A stretch of DNA of 64,000 nucleotides from CAYYIS01 sp964470965 (lineage in GTDB: Bacteria > JAAXHH01 > JABIQT01), in assembly GCA_964470965.1 (NCBI GenBank), contig CAYYIS010000002.1, positions 155,657-219,656 of the forward strand. Reading direction: 5' to 3'. The position numbers and the translations under genes were made by a program. Under the pieces are notes generated by a model that searched no databases, was not told where the DNA came from, and saw only the letters and a program-made list of their open reading frames with translations. Shown here piece by piece: positions 17,992-27,900 of this stretch; within the stretch, counting starts at the first letter, position 1, and the number at the start of each line of letters is the position of its first letter.

Positions 17992-20419
17992 AACGCAATT
18001 TCGCCTGATGTAAATCACTAAGGCGTGAAATTGCAATGTCTTGCACCGACGTGACTTCGTCGTCGGTCAATGTCCGGTCGGATGCGCGATAACGCAGTGC
18101 GTAGGCGAGACTTTTCTTACCAGCGGGAACCTGCTTACCCCGATAAACATCGAACAGATCTATCGATTCAAGCAGCGCGCCACAACTTTCCCACAGCACA
18201 TCCGCTATGGACTGGTGGTCCAAGTCCTCTGATACGACCAGCGCCAGATCACGCTCTACAGCAGGATATTTGGGCAAGGCATGGTAGGAGCGTTCGACCG
18301 CAGCGAGTCCCAGCAGGTAGTCACAGTCGAGCGTATACAGCCAGACCGGTTCCTGAATATCAAAATAATCCAGAACCGCTTGGGAAACAATACCGTATGT
18401 GCCTACCTGTTTATCATCAAATATCAGTGCCGCAGCACCATCAGGATCATAGATCCTGTGTGATTCATCATAAGGAACGGAATGAACCTTGTCAAGGGGG
18501 AACCTCTCCAATGTGAATTCGACGACGCCCTTGAGGTCGAAGAAGTCGAGCGGTTCCTCTACGTGGCTCCAGTGAGAGTCCAACCGATTTCCCGTAAGCG
18601 CCACGCAGAGCTGCAGGGATTCCTGTGGCAATGGCTGCCCTTCACGGGGCCGGAAGACCCGTCCCAGCTCGAAAACTCTGATATTGCGGGCCTTGCGGTT
18701 GCCGTTCCATCTCACCAGGTTCAATACATTCGCAGTGAGTGAGGTGCGCATGACTGCATATTCTCCGCTTATGGGATTTTCCACCGCCACCGGTGCCAAA
18801 TCACCATCTACGCATTTGAGATCGTCCGAATTGGAGAAACTGTGGGTCATAACCTCGGTGACCCCGCAGCCGGTAAGCGCGTTGCGCAGGTTGGCCAAGA
18901 CGTCGTCAAGCCAGTGTTGCTGACGCAGTCGTTGCTGATGGGCTTCATCAACTTTTTGAAAATCTATGGGCGAAGGCGTGGACATCACCGGTTCCAGCTT
19001 ATCGTACCCGTACAATCTGGCGACCTCTTCTATCAGATCGGCTTCCCGGGTGATATCTCTCCGGAACGAAGGCACTGATACGGATAGGTCTCCATTTTCC
19101 CGAACTGTGAAATCCAGTGATTCGAGGAATGATACCACCTGATCCTTACCGATTTCCGTGCCCAGTATCTGATTCACCCGGTCGATACGTAGTGGAACAG
19201 TCCGTGTCGGTTGAGAAGGCGCCCGAACGTCGATACGTCCCACCGCATTCTCACCATCTCCCAATTCCGCGATCAGCTGCGCCGCCCGATCCACGGCATA
19301 GCCCTGGAGCTCGGGGTCCAAGCCTCGCTCAAACCTTTGCGATGCGTCGGTGCTCAGGCCCAGGAATTTTGATCCACGGCGTACCCGCACCGCGTCGAAG
19401 CAAGCGCCTTCCAGGAAAACGTTGGTGGTATCATCGGTTATCTCGGTGTTCAAACCGCCCATAACACCCGCCACACCGATATTACGTTCCCGGTCGGCTA
19501 TCATGAGGATTTCGGCCTTGAGTGTTCGCTCCACGCCGTCAAGTGTGGTAAAGGAGGCGCCGTCCTCAGCGCGCCGCACGATGATTTCATGACCTGCGAG
19601 CGTGTCTAGGTCGTACGCATGAAGCGGCTGCCCCATCTCCAACATCACGTAGTTGGTCACGTCGACCACATTGTTGATGGTCCGGATACCTGCCGCTTCC
19701 AAGCGGCGCACCATCCAGCTGGGGGACGGTCCGATCCGCACCCCGGAGATCACACGCCCCACAAAGCGCAGGCAGTCCGTATGGTCTGCCACGGTGACCG
19801 AAGCCAGCTCGTCGACCGATGTGCCTGTTTCGTTGACAGCGTCAGACGGCATGCGTACCCGTGCACCGGTCAGTGCTACGACTTCCCGGGCGACGCCGGT
19901 CAGTGCCAGGCAGTCTGGACGGTTCGTACCCACATCGACCGTCAGGACCGTCTCCCGTTCACCGAGCACTTCGATGAGAGATGTGCCCACCGGCGAATCC
20001 GAATCCAATACCATGATGCCGTCCGATTCGTCGGACAGGTTCAGTTCTGCCTCCGAGCAGATCATACCACGGGACACGACGCCTCGTATCTTCGATTTTT
20101 TGATTTTCACGTCGCCTGCCACCCGCGCGCCGACCAAGGCGACCGGAACGCGCTGGCCTGCCGCCACGTTGGGCGCGCCGCAGACGATCTCCAGCGTCTC
20201 ATCACCGATGTCCACGGTGCAGAGGCTCAATCGGTCTGCGTTGGGGTGTCTTTCAACACTTTTCACGTCGCCGACCACGATACTGTCATAATCCAAACCA
20301 ACGGTGGTTACATCGTCCACTTCGAGCAGGCTCATGGTCAGCCGATCCGCCAGTTCCTCGGGCGACCAAGGAATCTCACAGTACTCCCGTAACCAGGATA
20401 ACGGGATTTTGACAAGCAT
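17990..20419 (-). CDS. pheT: Phenylalanine--tRNA ligase beta subunit
   Basis: Beta chain of the alpha2-beta2 enzyme charging tRNA-Phe. 809 residues with the full bacterial layout: tRNA-binding OB fold near the N-terminus (DYDSIVVGDVKSVERHPNAD), B3/B4 editing domain (MVRRLEAAGIRTINNVVDVTNYV, GQPLHAYD), B5 domain, catalytic-like B6/B7 core and the C-terminal anticodon-binding domain (KYPAVERDLALVV to SLAYALRYRASDRTLTDDEV). It starts 9 bp after pheS and is co-transcribed with it. Confidence 0.98.
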   Translation of the reverse strand: MLVKIPLSWLREYCEIPWSPEELADRLTMSLLEVDDVTTVGLDYDSIVVGDVKSVERHPNADRLSLCTVDIGDETLEIVCGAPNVAAGQRVPVALVGARVAGDVKIKKSKIRGVVSRGMICSEAELNLSDESDGIMVLDSDSPVGTSLIEVLGERETVLTVDVGTNRPDCLALTGVAREVVALTGARVRMPSDAVNETGTSVDELASVTVADHTDCLRFVGRVISGVRIGPSPSWMVRRLEAAGIRTINNVVDVTNYVMLEMGQPLHAYDLDTLAGHEIIVRRAEDGASFTTLDGVERTLKAEILMIADRERNIGVAGVMGGLNTEITDDTTNVFLEGACFDAVRVRRGSKFLGLSTDASQRFERGLDPELQGYAVDRAAQLIAELGDGENAVGRIDVRAPSQPTRTVPLRIDRVNQILGTEIGKDQVVSFLESLDFTVRENGDLSVSVPSFRRDITREADLIEEVARLYGYDKLEPVMSTPSPIDFQKVDEAHQQRLRQQHWLDDVLANLRNALTGCGVTEVMTHSFSNSDDLKCVDGDLAPVAVENPISGEYAVMRTSLTANVLNLVRWNGNRKARNIRVFELGRVFRPREGQPLPQESLQLCVALTGNRLDSHWSHVEEPLDFFDLKGVVEFTLERFPLDKVHSVPYDESHRIYDPDGAAALIFDDKQVGTYGIVSQAVLDYFDIQEPVWLYTLDCDYLLGLAAVERSYHALPKYPAVERDLALVVSEDLDHQSIADVLWESCGALLESIDLFDVYRGKQVPAGKKSLAYALRYRASDRTLTDDEVTSVQDIAISRLSDLHQAKLR

Positions 20420-20427
20420 ATGTTTTC

Positions 20428-21441
20428 TTATCCTTGTTTTAGAAACCTTAGATCATTTTCCAGAAACAGACTGATACTTTCAATGCCGTACTTTATCATG
20501 GCGAGGCGATCAAGGCCCATTCCGAAGGCGTAACCGCTAAATTCTTCGGGATCGTACCCCACAAATCCGAACACCGCTGGATCGACCATTCCCGCTCCGG
20601 CGATTTCGATCCAGCCGGAGCCTTTGCATACGGAACAGCCCGCACGTTTGCAGTACGGGCAGGAGAAGGCGTATTCCACACTCGGCTCCGTGAAGGGGAA
20701 GAAATCAGGGCGAAACCGCACCTCCATATCGGGACCGAAAATCTGCCGAGCAAAATAGGTCAGGTCCCCTTTTAAATTCGCCAGCGTTACCCCGTTATCC
20801 ACATAGAGTCCTTCACACTGGTGGAAGGTGAACGCGTGGGATGCGTCCGGATTTTCATGGCGGTAGCAACGTCCGGGCGCGATCACGCGCACCGGTGGAC
20901 TTTCCTTCTCCATCACACGAATCTGAACCGATGACGTGTGCGTCCGCAGCACCACTTCATCGTTGATGTAGAAGGTATCTTGCGTATCGCGTGCGGGATG
21001 ATCTCTGGGTATGTTGAGCGCTTCAAAGTTATAGTAATCCAGCTCGATTTCAGGACCATCGGCTACCGTAAATCCCATGGATCCGAAGACGGCCACCACT
21101 TCTTCGCGAATAAGCGTCAGAGGATGTTTATGACCCGTTTTCGGCCGGCGCCCGGGCAGGGACCGATCCAATCCTGTCTGCGTGGTACGTTTGGCGGTGT
21201 GCATATCCTGCTGGCGCACCTTAAGCGCCTCTGTGACCGCAGCGTTGGCCCGGTTGATTCTCTGTCCGAACAGCGGCCTTTCCTCCGGCGACAACGAACC
21301 CACGGAGCGCAGCAACTGCTTTATCTGACCGTTCTTACCGATATATCTAACCCGCAATTCCTCTAGGGTGTTGGTGTCCGCGGCCTGGGATATCTCCGTC
21401 AGTGCCTGTTGTTCAAGCATTTCAACTTGTTTCATCGTCAT
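20428..21441 (-). CDS. pheS: Phenylalanine--tRNA ligase alpha subunit
   Basis: Catalytic chain of PheRS. N-terminal coiled coil (EELRVRYIGKNGQIKQLLR), then class II motifs: motif 2 (VRVIAPGRCYRHENPDASH, with FHQCEGLYVD) and motif 3 (GYAFGMGLDRLAMIKYGI). A CPYCKRAGCSVCKGSGW insert suggests a zinc site found in some bacterial PheS proteins. The frame extends further upstream, but the start is most likely ATG 21441 (AGGA 5 nt upstream) or ATG 21435; the longer N-terminus has no family support. Confidence 0.96.
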   Translation of the reverse strand: MTMKQVEMLEQQALTEISQAADTNTLEELRVRYIGKNGQIKQLLRSVGSLSPEERPLFGQRINRANAAVTEALKVRQQDMHTAKRTTQTGLDRSLPGRRPKTGHKHPLTLIREEVVAVFGSMGFTVADGPEIELDYYNFEALNIPRDHPARDTQDTFYINDEVVLRTHTSSVQIRVMEKESPPVRVIAPGRCYRHENPDASHAFTFHQCEGLYVDNGVTLANLKGDLTYFARQIFGPDMEVRFRPDFFPFTEPSVEYAFSCPYCKRAGCSVCKGSGWIEIAGAGMVDPAVFGFVGYDPEEFSGYAFGMGLDRLAMIKYGIESISLFLENDLRFLKQG

Positions 21442-21596
21442 CCTGGTCCTGTGTAAAATAACAACGCGGAAGGCAGCACAACGGAATGTGCCCGTGCGCC
21501 TTGTGTATGCCTCCGACATCACAGACGCCCGGTGCTCTCCGTCTTCTCTGACTTCCGCGGGGAACAGGACGTGTTACGAACACGTCCCAAGTTAAT
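21442..21596 (-). promoter_or_regulatory. Structured rplT-pheS spacer, possible attenuator leader
   Basis: Read leftward, this 155-nt spacer holds a perfect 9-bp hairpin (GGACGTGTT/AACACGTCC, 21567-21587) just after the rplT stop. Further on, a long-range pair CGCGGAAG/CTTCCGCG is followed by TTGTTATTTT. This could be a terminator or attenuator in front of pheST. No leader peptide with Phe codons was identified and no T-box sequence was seen. Confidence 0.35.
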
Positions 21597-21950
21597 TTAT
21601 AATGCGGACTTCGCAGTTTCCGCCAACGCGGCGAATGTGGTCGGATCGTTCACGGCGATTTCCGCCAGTGCTTTCCGATCGACCTCTACATTTGCGCTCT
21701 TGAGCCCGTGGATCATGGTACCGTAGGTCAGTCCGTTGATACGGGCGGCGGCATTGATACGCGTGATCCAGAGTTTACGGAACTCACGTTTACGTTGTCT
21801 CCGATCGCGGTATGCGTATGCCCAACCGCGATGTACAGCTTCCTCAGCGGTTTTAAACAGCCGATTCCGCCGACCCCAAAATCCTCGAGCTTCCTTTAAT
21901 ACTTTTTTCCGCCTCGCTTTTGAGGCAACAGCATTCTTTGCGCGTGGCAT
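21597..21950 (-). CDS. rplT: 50S ribosomal protein L20
   Basis: 117-residue primary rRNA-binding protein needed early in 50S assembly; in several bacteria it also represses its own operon. Typical sequence throughout: MPRAKNAVASKARRKK, AKGF-like segment EARGFWGRRNRLFKTA, YAYRDRRQRKREFRKLWI and ARINGLTYGTMIHGLK. It follows rpmI by 43 bp in the invariant infC-rpmI-rplT order. Confidence 0.98.
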   Translation of the reverse strand: MPRAKNAVASKARRKKVLKEARGFWGRRNRLFKTAEEAVHRGWAYAYRDRRQRKREFRKLWITRINAAARINGLTYGTMIHGLKSANVEVDRKALAEIAVNDPTTFAALAETAKSAL

Positions 21951-21993
21951 TCCAGACCTCTCTTCGTCTTAAAATCTACCGAACCATGTAACT

Positions 21994-22188
21994 TTAATAC
22001 GGCATCAACTTATTCAGCCTCGGTGTATCCGCTTTGCTTACCATGGCCGACCGTCTCAATTTCCGTTTCCGGTTTCCTGATTTGCTCGCTTTGAGATGTG
22101 TCATATGCGAATGGTGCCTCTTAAACTTGCCGCTCGCGGTCTTTTTGAATCTTTTGGCCGCAGTTTTCAGGGTCTTTATTTTTGGCAT
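21994..22188 (-). CDS. rpmI: 50S ribosomal protein L35
   Basis: 64-residue basic ribosomal protein, normal length. MPKIKTLKTAAKRFKKTASG and the HHSHMTHLKASKSGNRKRKL segment are diagnostic. Located between infC and rplT as in nearly all bacteria. Confidence 0.98.
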   Translation of the reverse strand: MPKIKTLKTAAKRFKKTASGKFKRHHSHMTHLKASKSGNRKRKLRRSAMVSKADTPRLNKLMPY

Positions 22189-22251
22189 CTTCCACTCCTT
22201 AATTCATGCCTTGTATACCAACGATCATCAAAAACATGTTTCCACACGTGG

Positions 22252-22770
22252 TCACTTTGGCATCAGAATTACGGACATATTGCGTCCTTCCAGCCTGGGC
22301 TTTTGCTCTAAGGCGGCGCAATCTTCCAGCAGCTCCGCCATATGTTCCAATTTCTTCTGCCCCAACTCCACATGCGCCATTTCTCGTCCCCAGAAACGAA
22401 CGGACACCTTGACTTTGTTACCATGTTTGAGAAAATCACGTGCCTGATCGGCACGGTATTCGAGATCATGCTCACTTATTTTGGCCGTCTTAAACCGGAT
22501 TTCCTTCAACTGCACTACGTGCTGTTTTTTGCGGGACTCTTTTACGCGTTTGCTTTGTTCGTATTTATATTTGCCATAATCCATAATCCGGCACACCGGC
22601 GGACGCGAGTCCGGCGCAACCTCTACCAGATCCAAATCGGAATCCTCTGCCATACGCAATGCTTCCTGCGTATCCATGATGCCTACCTGCTCCCCGTCAT
22701 GCCCGACAACACGAACCTGTGGTACACGAATCTGACTGTTAACCCTGGTTGGTTTTTTTAGTATGGCCAT
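22252..22770 (-). CDS. infC: Translation initiation factor IF-3
   Basis: Binds the 30S subunit, prevents premature 50S joining and checks the start codon. N-domain (NSQIRVPQVRVVGHDGEQVGI), linker (YGKYKYEQSKRVKESRKKQ) and C-domain (LKEIRFKTAKISEHDLEYRADQA) are all present in 172 residues. The ATG at 22770 stands only 3 nt after a perfect AGGAGG; two codons later an ATA stands 9 nt after it, at ordinary spacing. IF-3 genes often use rare start codons for self-control, so the ATA could be the true start. Confidence 0.97.
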   Translation of the reverse strand: MAILKKPTRVNSQIRVPQVRVVGHDGEQVGIMDTQEALRMAEDSDLDLVEVAPDSRPPVCRIMDYGKYKYEQSKRVKESRKKQHVVQLKEIRFKTAKISEHDLEYRADQARDFLKHGNKVKVSVRFWGREMAHVELGQKKLEHMAELLEDCAALEQKPRLEGRNMSVILMPK

Positions 22771-22822
22771 TCACCTCCTGAACTACAGCTATTGATATCA
22801 TACGCATAACCGGTCCCGAGTG

Positions 22823-24751
22823 TTATCCGCTGGATGTAGCAAGCGTCATACGTATATCATCTTGAATCATCTGTATGACTTCATTTAGGTCCATCGTGCC
22901 CTGATCGCCCGTTCCTCGCATTCTAACCGCCACTTTGCCTGCTGCTTCTTCCCTAGCCCCTGTAACGAGCATGTAGGGTATCTTCTGCACTTCCGCTTCC
23001 CTTATCTTATAGCCGACTTTCTCGTTTCGGGTGTCCGTTTCGACCCGGAGTCCTGCCTGACCGATCCGGTGCGCCACCTGGGTAACATATTCATTCTGCT
23101 GATCGGTGATGCCGATTACGACGGCCTGCACCGGCGCCAGCCACGTGGGGAATGCACCGGCACAGTGTTCTATGTAGACCCCCAGGAACCGCTCGATACT
23201 TCCCAGCATAGCCCGGTGTATCATGGCCGGCCGGGAGGTGGTACCATCCTCCGTGGTGTATTCCAGTCCGAACTGCTCGGGCAGGTTGAAGTCAAGCTGG
23301 CAGGTGCCGAGCTGCCAGGGACGCCGCAATGCGTCATTCACGAACACATCAACCTTCGGTCCGTAGAAAGCGCCTTCGCCGGGCACCACTTCATGTTCGA
23401 TTTGGAGAGCATCAAGCACATTCGAAAGCGTCTCCTCAGCCCGATCCCAGATCTCATCCGTACCGGCCCGATGATCCGGACGCGTGGAAAGCGCGATATG
23501 CACGTCCTCGAACCCCAGCATCCTGTAGGTCCGGCTCAGCATGTCCATGAAGCCATGGATTTCATCCTGAATCTGATCCGGTCGGCAGAAGATATGAGCG
23601 TCATCCTGCGAAAAGGATCGGACACGCATCAAGCCGGCGGTGACACCTGAACGTTCGTAACGATGTAACCGTGCAAAGTCGGCATAGCGGATCGGCAGAT
23701 CCCTGTATGAATAATGCCCTGCCGCATACATCACGCAATGGCTGGGGCAGTTCATCGGCTTGGGCGCGTATTCCCGGTCGTCCGCTTCTATGGTGAACAT
23801 CTCATCCCAGAAGTGATCGTAGTGTCCCGATATCTTCCACAGGCCCGCCTCATAGATCAGCGGCGTGATCACCTCATCGTATCCGTATTCTGTATACAAT
23901 CCCCTCACGTAATCGACAAGCGTATTGTAAACCCGGGCACCTTTTGGAAAGAAAAACGGTGATGCCGGGGCGAACGGATGGAACATGAAGAGGCCAAGCT
24001 GACGTCCGAGCTTTCGATGGTCCCGGCGTTCGGCCTCTTCGATCCGGTCGAGATATTCCTTCAACTGTTTTCGATCCGGGTACGAAACGCCATAGATGCG
24101 CTGCAACATTTTGTTGTTTTCGTCACCGCGCCAGTAGGCACCCGCAACATTCAGAAGTCTGAACGATTTGATCTTGCCGGTAGAAGGCAGGTGCGGTCCC
24201 CGGCACAGGTCGACAAAATCACCCTGCTCATAGACGCTGATCGTCTCGTTCTGATCGAGTTCATCGATCATCTCCAGCTTGTAATTTTCATTCAGCCCCG
24301 AAAACAGAGCGACCGCCTCTTCACGTGAAACCTCACGCCGGTGGACCGGCAGGTCCGCATTGGCAAGCTCCGTCATGCGGGTTTCTATTTTTTCCAGGTC
24401 TTCCGCCGTAAACGGTTCCGCCTTTTCGAAATCGTAATAAAAACCTTCTTCTATGGGCGGCCCAATGGTCAGCTGTGTGTCAGGGTAAAGCTCTTTAATG
24501 GCCTGCGCCATAAGGTGCGTTGAACTGTGCCAAAAAATCTCCCGGCCTTCGGGCTGGGCAAACGTCAAAACTTCGAGTGATACATCTTCGTGGAGTGAGT
24601 ACGCCAGATCTACCTGCCGCCCATCGATCTTCGCCGCGAGCGCAGCCTTTGCGAGGCCCGGCCCGATCTGCTTGACCACATCCAGTACGGTCGAACCGGA
24701 TGTGGCGACCAGCTTTTTCCCATCCGGGAGTGTTACCTGAACCGCACCCAC
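22823..24751 (-). CDS. thrS: Threonine--tRNA ligase
   Basis: Charges tRNA-Thr and edits mis-charged serine. 642 residues: N-terminal TGS domain (VQVTLPDGKKLVATSGSTVLD), editing domain with the HSSTHLMAQA site and GFYYDF, class II catalytic core with the zinc ligands (NCPSHCVMY and later His residues), LHRYERSGVTAGLMRVRSF motif 2, and a C-terminal anticodon-binding domain. The start is GTG at 24751 with AGGAG 9 nt upstream. First gene of the long leftward operon, downstream of the promoter at 24829-24857. Confidence 0.98.
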   Translation of the reverse strand: MGAVQVTLPDGKKLVATSGSTVLDVVKQIGPGLAKAALAAKIDGRQVDLAYSLHEDVSLEVLTFAQPEGREIFWHSSTHLMAQAIKELYPDTQLTIGPPIEEGFYYDFEKAEPFTAEDLEKIETRMTELANADLPVHRREVSREEAVALFSGLNENYKLEMIDELDQNETISVYEQGDFVDLCRGPHLPSTGKIKSFRLLNVAGAYWRGDENNKMLQRIYGVSYPDRKQLKEYLDRIEEAERRDHRKLGRQLGLFMFHPFAPASPFFFPKGARVYNTLVDYVRGLYTEYGYDEVITPLIYEAGLWKISGHYDHFWDEMFTIEADDREYAPKPMNCPSHCVMYAAGHYSYRDLPIRYADFARLHRYERSGVTAGLMRVRSFSQDDAHIFCRPDQIQDEIHGFMDMLSRTYRMLGFEDVHIALSTRPDHRAGTDEIWDRAEETLSNVLDALQIEHEVVPGEGAFYGPKVDVFVNDALRRPWQLGTCQLDFNLPEQFGLEYTTEDGTTSRPAMIHRAMLGSIERFLGVYIEHCAGAFPTWLAPVQAVVIGITDQQNEYVTQVAHRIGQAGLRVETDTRNEKVGYKIREAEVQKIPYMLVTGAREEAAGKVAVRMRGTGDQGTMDLNEVIQMIQDDIRMTLATSSG

Positions 24752-24828
24752 GCTTTAAATCTCCTGATGCAAAACCTGAAAAAACTGTAAGCAGAGGCTA
24801 TCCAAGAAGCCTAAAAAATAATCTTATG

Positions 24829-24857
24829 AAAATAACAGAAGAACGGGGGGATGTCAA
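24829..24857 (-). promoter_or_regulatory. Promoter of the thrS-infC-pheST operon
   Basis: On the minus strand, TTGACA (24852-24857), 17-bp spacer, TATTTT (24829-24834), leaving a leader of about 70 nt before the thrS GTG. Confidence 0.6.
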
Positions 24858-24941
24858 TAACTTTCTATACGTTAAGGGGATGGCTCTTGCGGGACCACAT
24901 GTGATGAATTTACTGTCTTTCGGAAAGGAATAACAATACTT

Positions 24942-24985
24942 ATCGGGAGCGTAGAAAACCGACTTAAGTCTTCTACACCCCCGAT
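24942..24985 (-). terminator. Terminator of the giant adhesin gene
   Basis: Two 6-bp helices, ATCGGG/CCCGAT and GTAGAA/TTCTAC, are separated by a symmetrical 3x3 internal loop and closed by a short loop. They lie 12 bp beyond the adhesin stop and are followed leftward by T-rich sequence (AAGTATTGTTATT). Confidence 0.6.
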
Positions 24986-24997
24986 TTGCCACGTTTT

Positions 24998-27900
24998 CTA
25001 CTTAACAAGCAACATCTTCTTAGTCTTGGAGAAGGTAGACTGCCCGTCCACACGCACTGCAATTCGGTACAGATACACACCGCTGGAGACCCTGTTCTGC
25101 ACCGTGTTCAGCCCATTCCACTGGATCGTGTGAAAACCGGCATCCTGCTGCATATCCACCAGCCGCCGTACTTCCTGGCCCAGGATGTTGTATACCGTGA
25201 GCTCCACATGACCGGATTGAGGCAATTCATACCGGATAGACGTTGTCGGGTTGAATGGATTGGGATAATTTTGCTCTATAGCATACGTGTTGGGCGGTGT
25301 CACCTTGACCGAAATGGGTCCGTGCCGCCGGTTCCCATGCAGAGAACTGTTCACTTCAACCTGATAGTAGTAGGTCATATTGACGTGCACATCGAAGTCG
25401 TTGAATTCGTAGACTCCGGCGCGACCCCGGATAAGACCCGAGGAGACCGACTCAAACGGGCCGTTCTGATTGACGCTGCGGTAGACATTGAACCCCTGGA
25501 CGCCCAGATCAATTAACGTTTGCCAGTGTAATGACACCTTACCGCGGTCGCTCTCGGCTGTGAAGGAAACCAGCTCGACACCTACCGGTTCCGAACTGCT
25601 GGCGATGAACGTAGCCGCGGCGGACCACGGTCCGTCGGTCACGCCGTCGTTTGCTCTCGCACGCCAGTAGTAGTGCGTACCATCGATCAGGGCGATTTGA
25701 TCAGGCAGCGTAGGATCCACTACCTGCCAGTGAGTAGGGTTACCCGACGTGCCTTCAACCACGCCGGAGGTTGAAATTACCAAGTTAGTCAAGCTGGAAT
25801 CCCCGTAAACCGCAAATGAATACGTTGGCGCAGCCCTGCCTGCAACCGGTGTAACATTATCCACCACAAGAATTGGCTTAACCGAGACCGTAGTCACCAC
25901 ATTGCCGCCCATGTCGAATGTACCAGCCACCGTCGGTGCACTGGGTGCCAAGGTTGCCAGAGGGGTGGTCGCAGCCGCACTTGAAACGGCACTAGTGTTA
26001 CCAATGTTGTCTACCGACCGAACGGTGAATTCAACCGAGGTCCCATTATCGAGGCCGGTGACGTCGAATAGGGTATCCTGCACGCCAGATGCGATTTGAC
26101 TGCCATCCTGGAACACATCGTAACCTGCAAGATCGGCATCTGTCACGCCGCTCCAAGAAAGCTGCACCTGGGCGTTACCAGCTTCTGCCGAGATGTTATC
26201 CGGCACATCGGGTGCCACAGTATCCGGCGCAGCGGCCGTCGTAATTAAGCCACTAGATATAACACCGTTCCCACTAGCATCAAAGGATTCGGCAATAAAG
26301 GAATAAGTGGTGGCAGATTTGACAGCGTTGCCCGAATTGTCCTGCGTAACGGTAGCTGAATGGGAAGCAAGGAATGCGCCGTCCGATACCGTTACGGTGT
26401 CGCTCGTTCCCTGCTCGATAACCAACAGCACCGTGGTGGACAGTTCATCCGTGTCCCATGCCACAGTAATACGATCATCCGCAGTGCCCGATGTGTCAAC
26501 GTTGCTGATCACGGGCGCCTGCGTGTCGGGTTGGCTTTCCGCTGCAAATGTCTCTGTATTACTAGTTACAGGGCCATTGCCCGACTGATCGGTGGAAGCC
26601 ACTCTGTAGTGGTAGACGGATCCTGGTGTCAATCGTGTGATCGTTACGCTGTGACTGGTGACGGCTTCCGATATCGACTTGACTTCACCCAGCGATGAAG
26701 AAGTGCCAAATTCAACCTTGGTATCAGATGGTTCATCCGTGGTCCATACGATCGTTGCCGACGCGCCGTCCGCAACACTCACATAGGTAGACGATACCAC
26801 CGGCGTTGTATCTATTACGGGTGGCGATACATCTGGTTGAGCCGTTGTCGTTGCGACTGATGCTACACTGACGGTCGGCCCGTTGTTGCTGGGATCCGTG
26901 GAACTGACGGTATAACCGTAAATCGTTGTCGGGGAGAGCCCCGTTATGTTAACAGTATGATCTGTTACCAGCGTACCATCTTCATGGCGCTGGTCAAGGT
27001 TGTTGCTGTCTATGCCATAATCGACCGTACTGGTGGACAGTTCGTCCGTCGCCCATTGTATCGTGATGGAATTGTCGTCCCGACTGGTAATAGACGGCTG
27101 TGAGATGATAACCGGTGCCTGCGTGTCCGGTGCCTGGTTTGTGGTAAAACGTCCAGCGGAAGCCTGTTGAATACCCGTGATTTTGAACCGGTTCAACCCT
27201 ACTTTGGTTACGATAATGCTTTCGCTGACGCCACCGGAGAAATTTTTATTGCCCGCCGCATCTTTGACTTCGACGATAAACAAATAAGTCTCTCCCCTAT
27301 CCAGATTGGAGAGTTGAACCGTATGGGACGTGATCCGCGCGACGTTGGATGCGGATACGTAGTATGCGGCCCAGATGGGCTTGTAGTAAATTTTGGCGTC
27401 GGACGGTTCGCTGGTCTCAAACGTGATGTATGCCTCATCATCACTTTTCCAATCCAGGTTGGGATTCACGGTGAATATCGGCGGCTGGTTGTCCGGGGCC
27501 GCTTCCGTTCTAAACGTTCTCGGCAGATTGTTAGCCCCAGGTGCCTGGGACGAGTATCCCCCTTGATCCTTCGCTGCCACCCTGAAGTGATAGGTGGTGG
27601 AAGGCTCGAGATTCGTCAACGAAATCTGATGCTCCTGCACCAGATCACCATCTTCGACCACATTCTTGAGATCCCCGTCAGCGCTGCTCAGCCCAAATCT
27701 AATAGTCGTATTGGAGAGCTCATCGGTGACGAAATTGATGGTTGCTCCGTTTTCAGTACGCGCCGTAACACTAATGCCGCTAATTCTGGGCGGCGTCGTA
27801 TCGGGAACATCGAGCGTAGTGAAATCGTAGGCATTCTCTACCGGCAAAAACTCGGACTCGTTTTCCAGGGCATCTTTTGATTTAACCCGGAAATAGTATT

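Noticed and set aside
24752..24828. T-box riboswitch upstream of thrS
   Set aside because: The leader is only about 70 nt and shows no T-box consensus.
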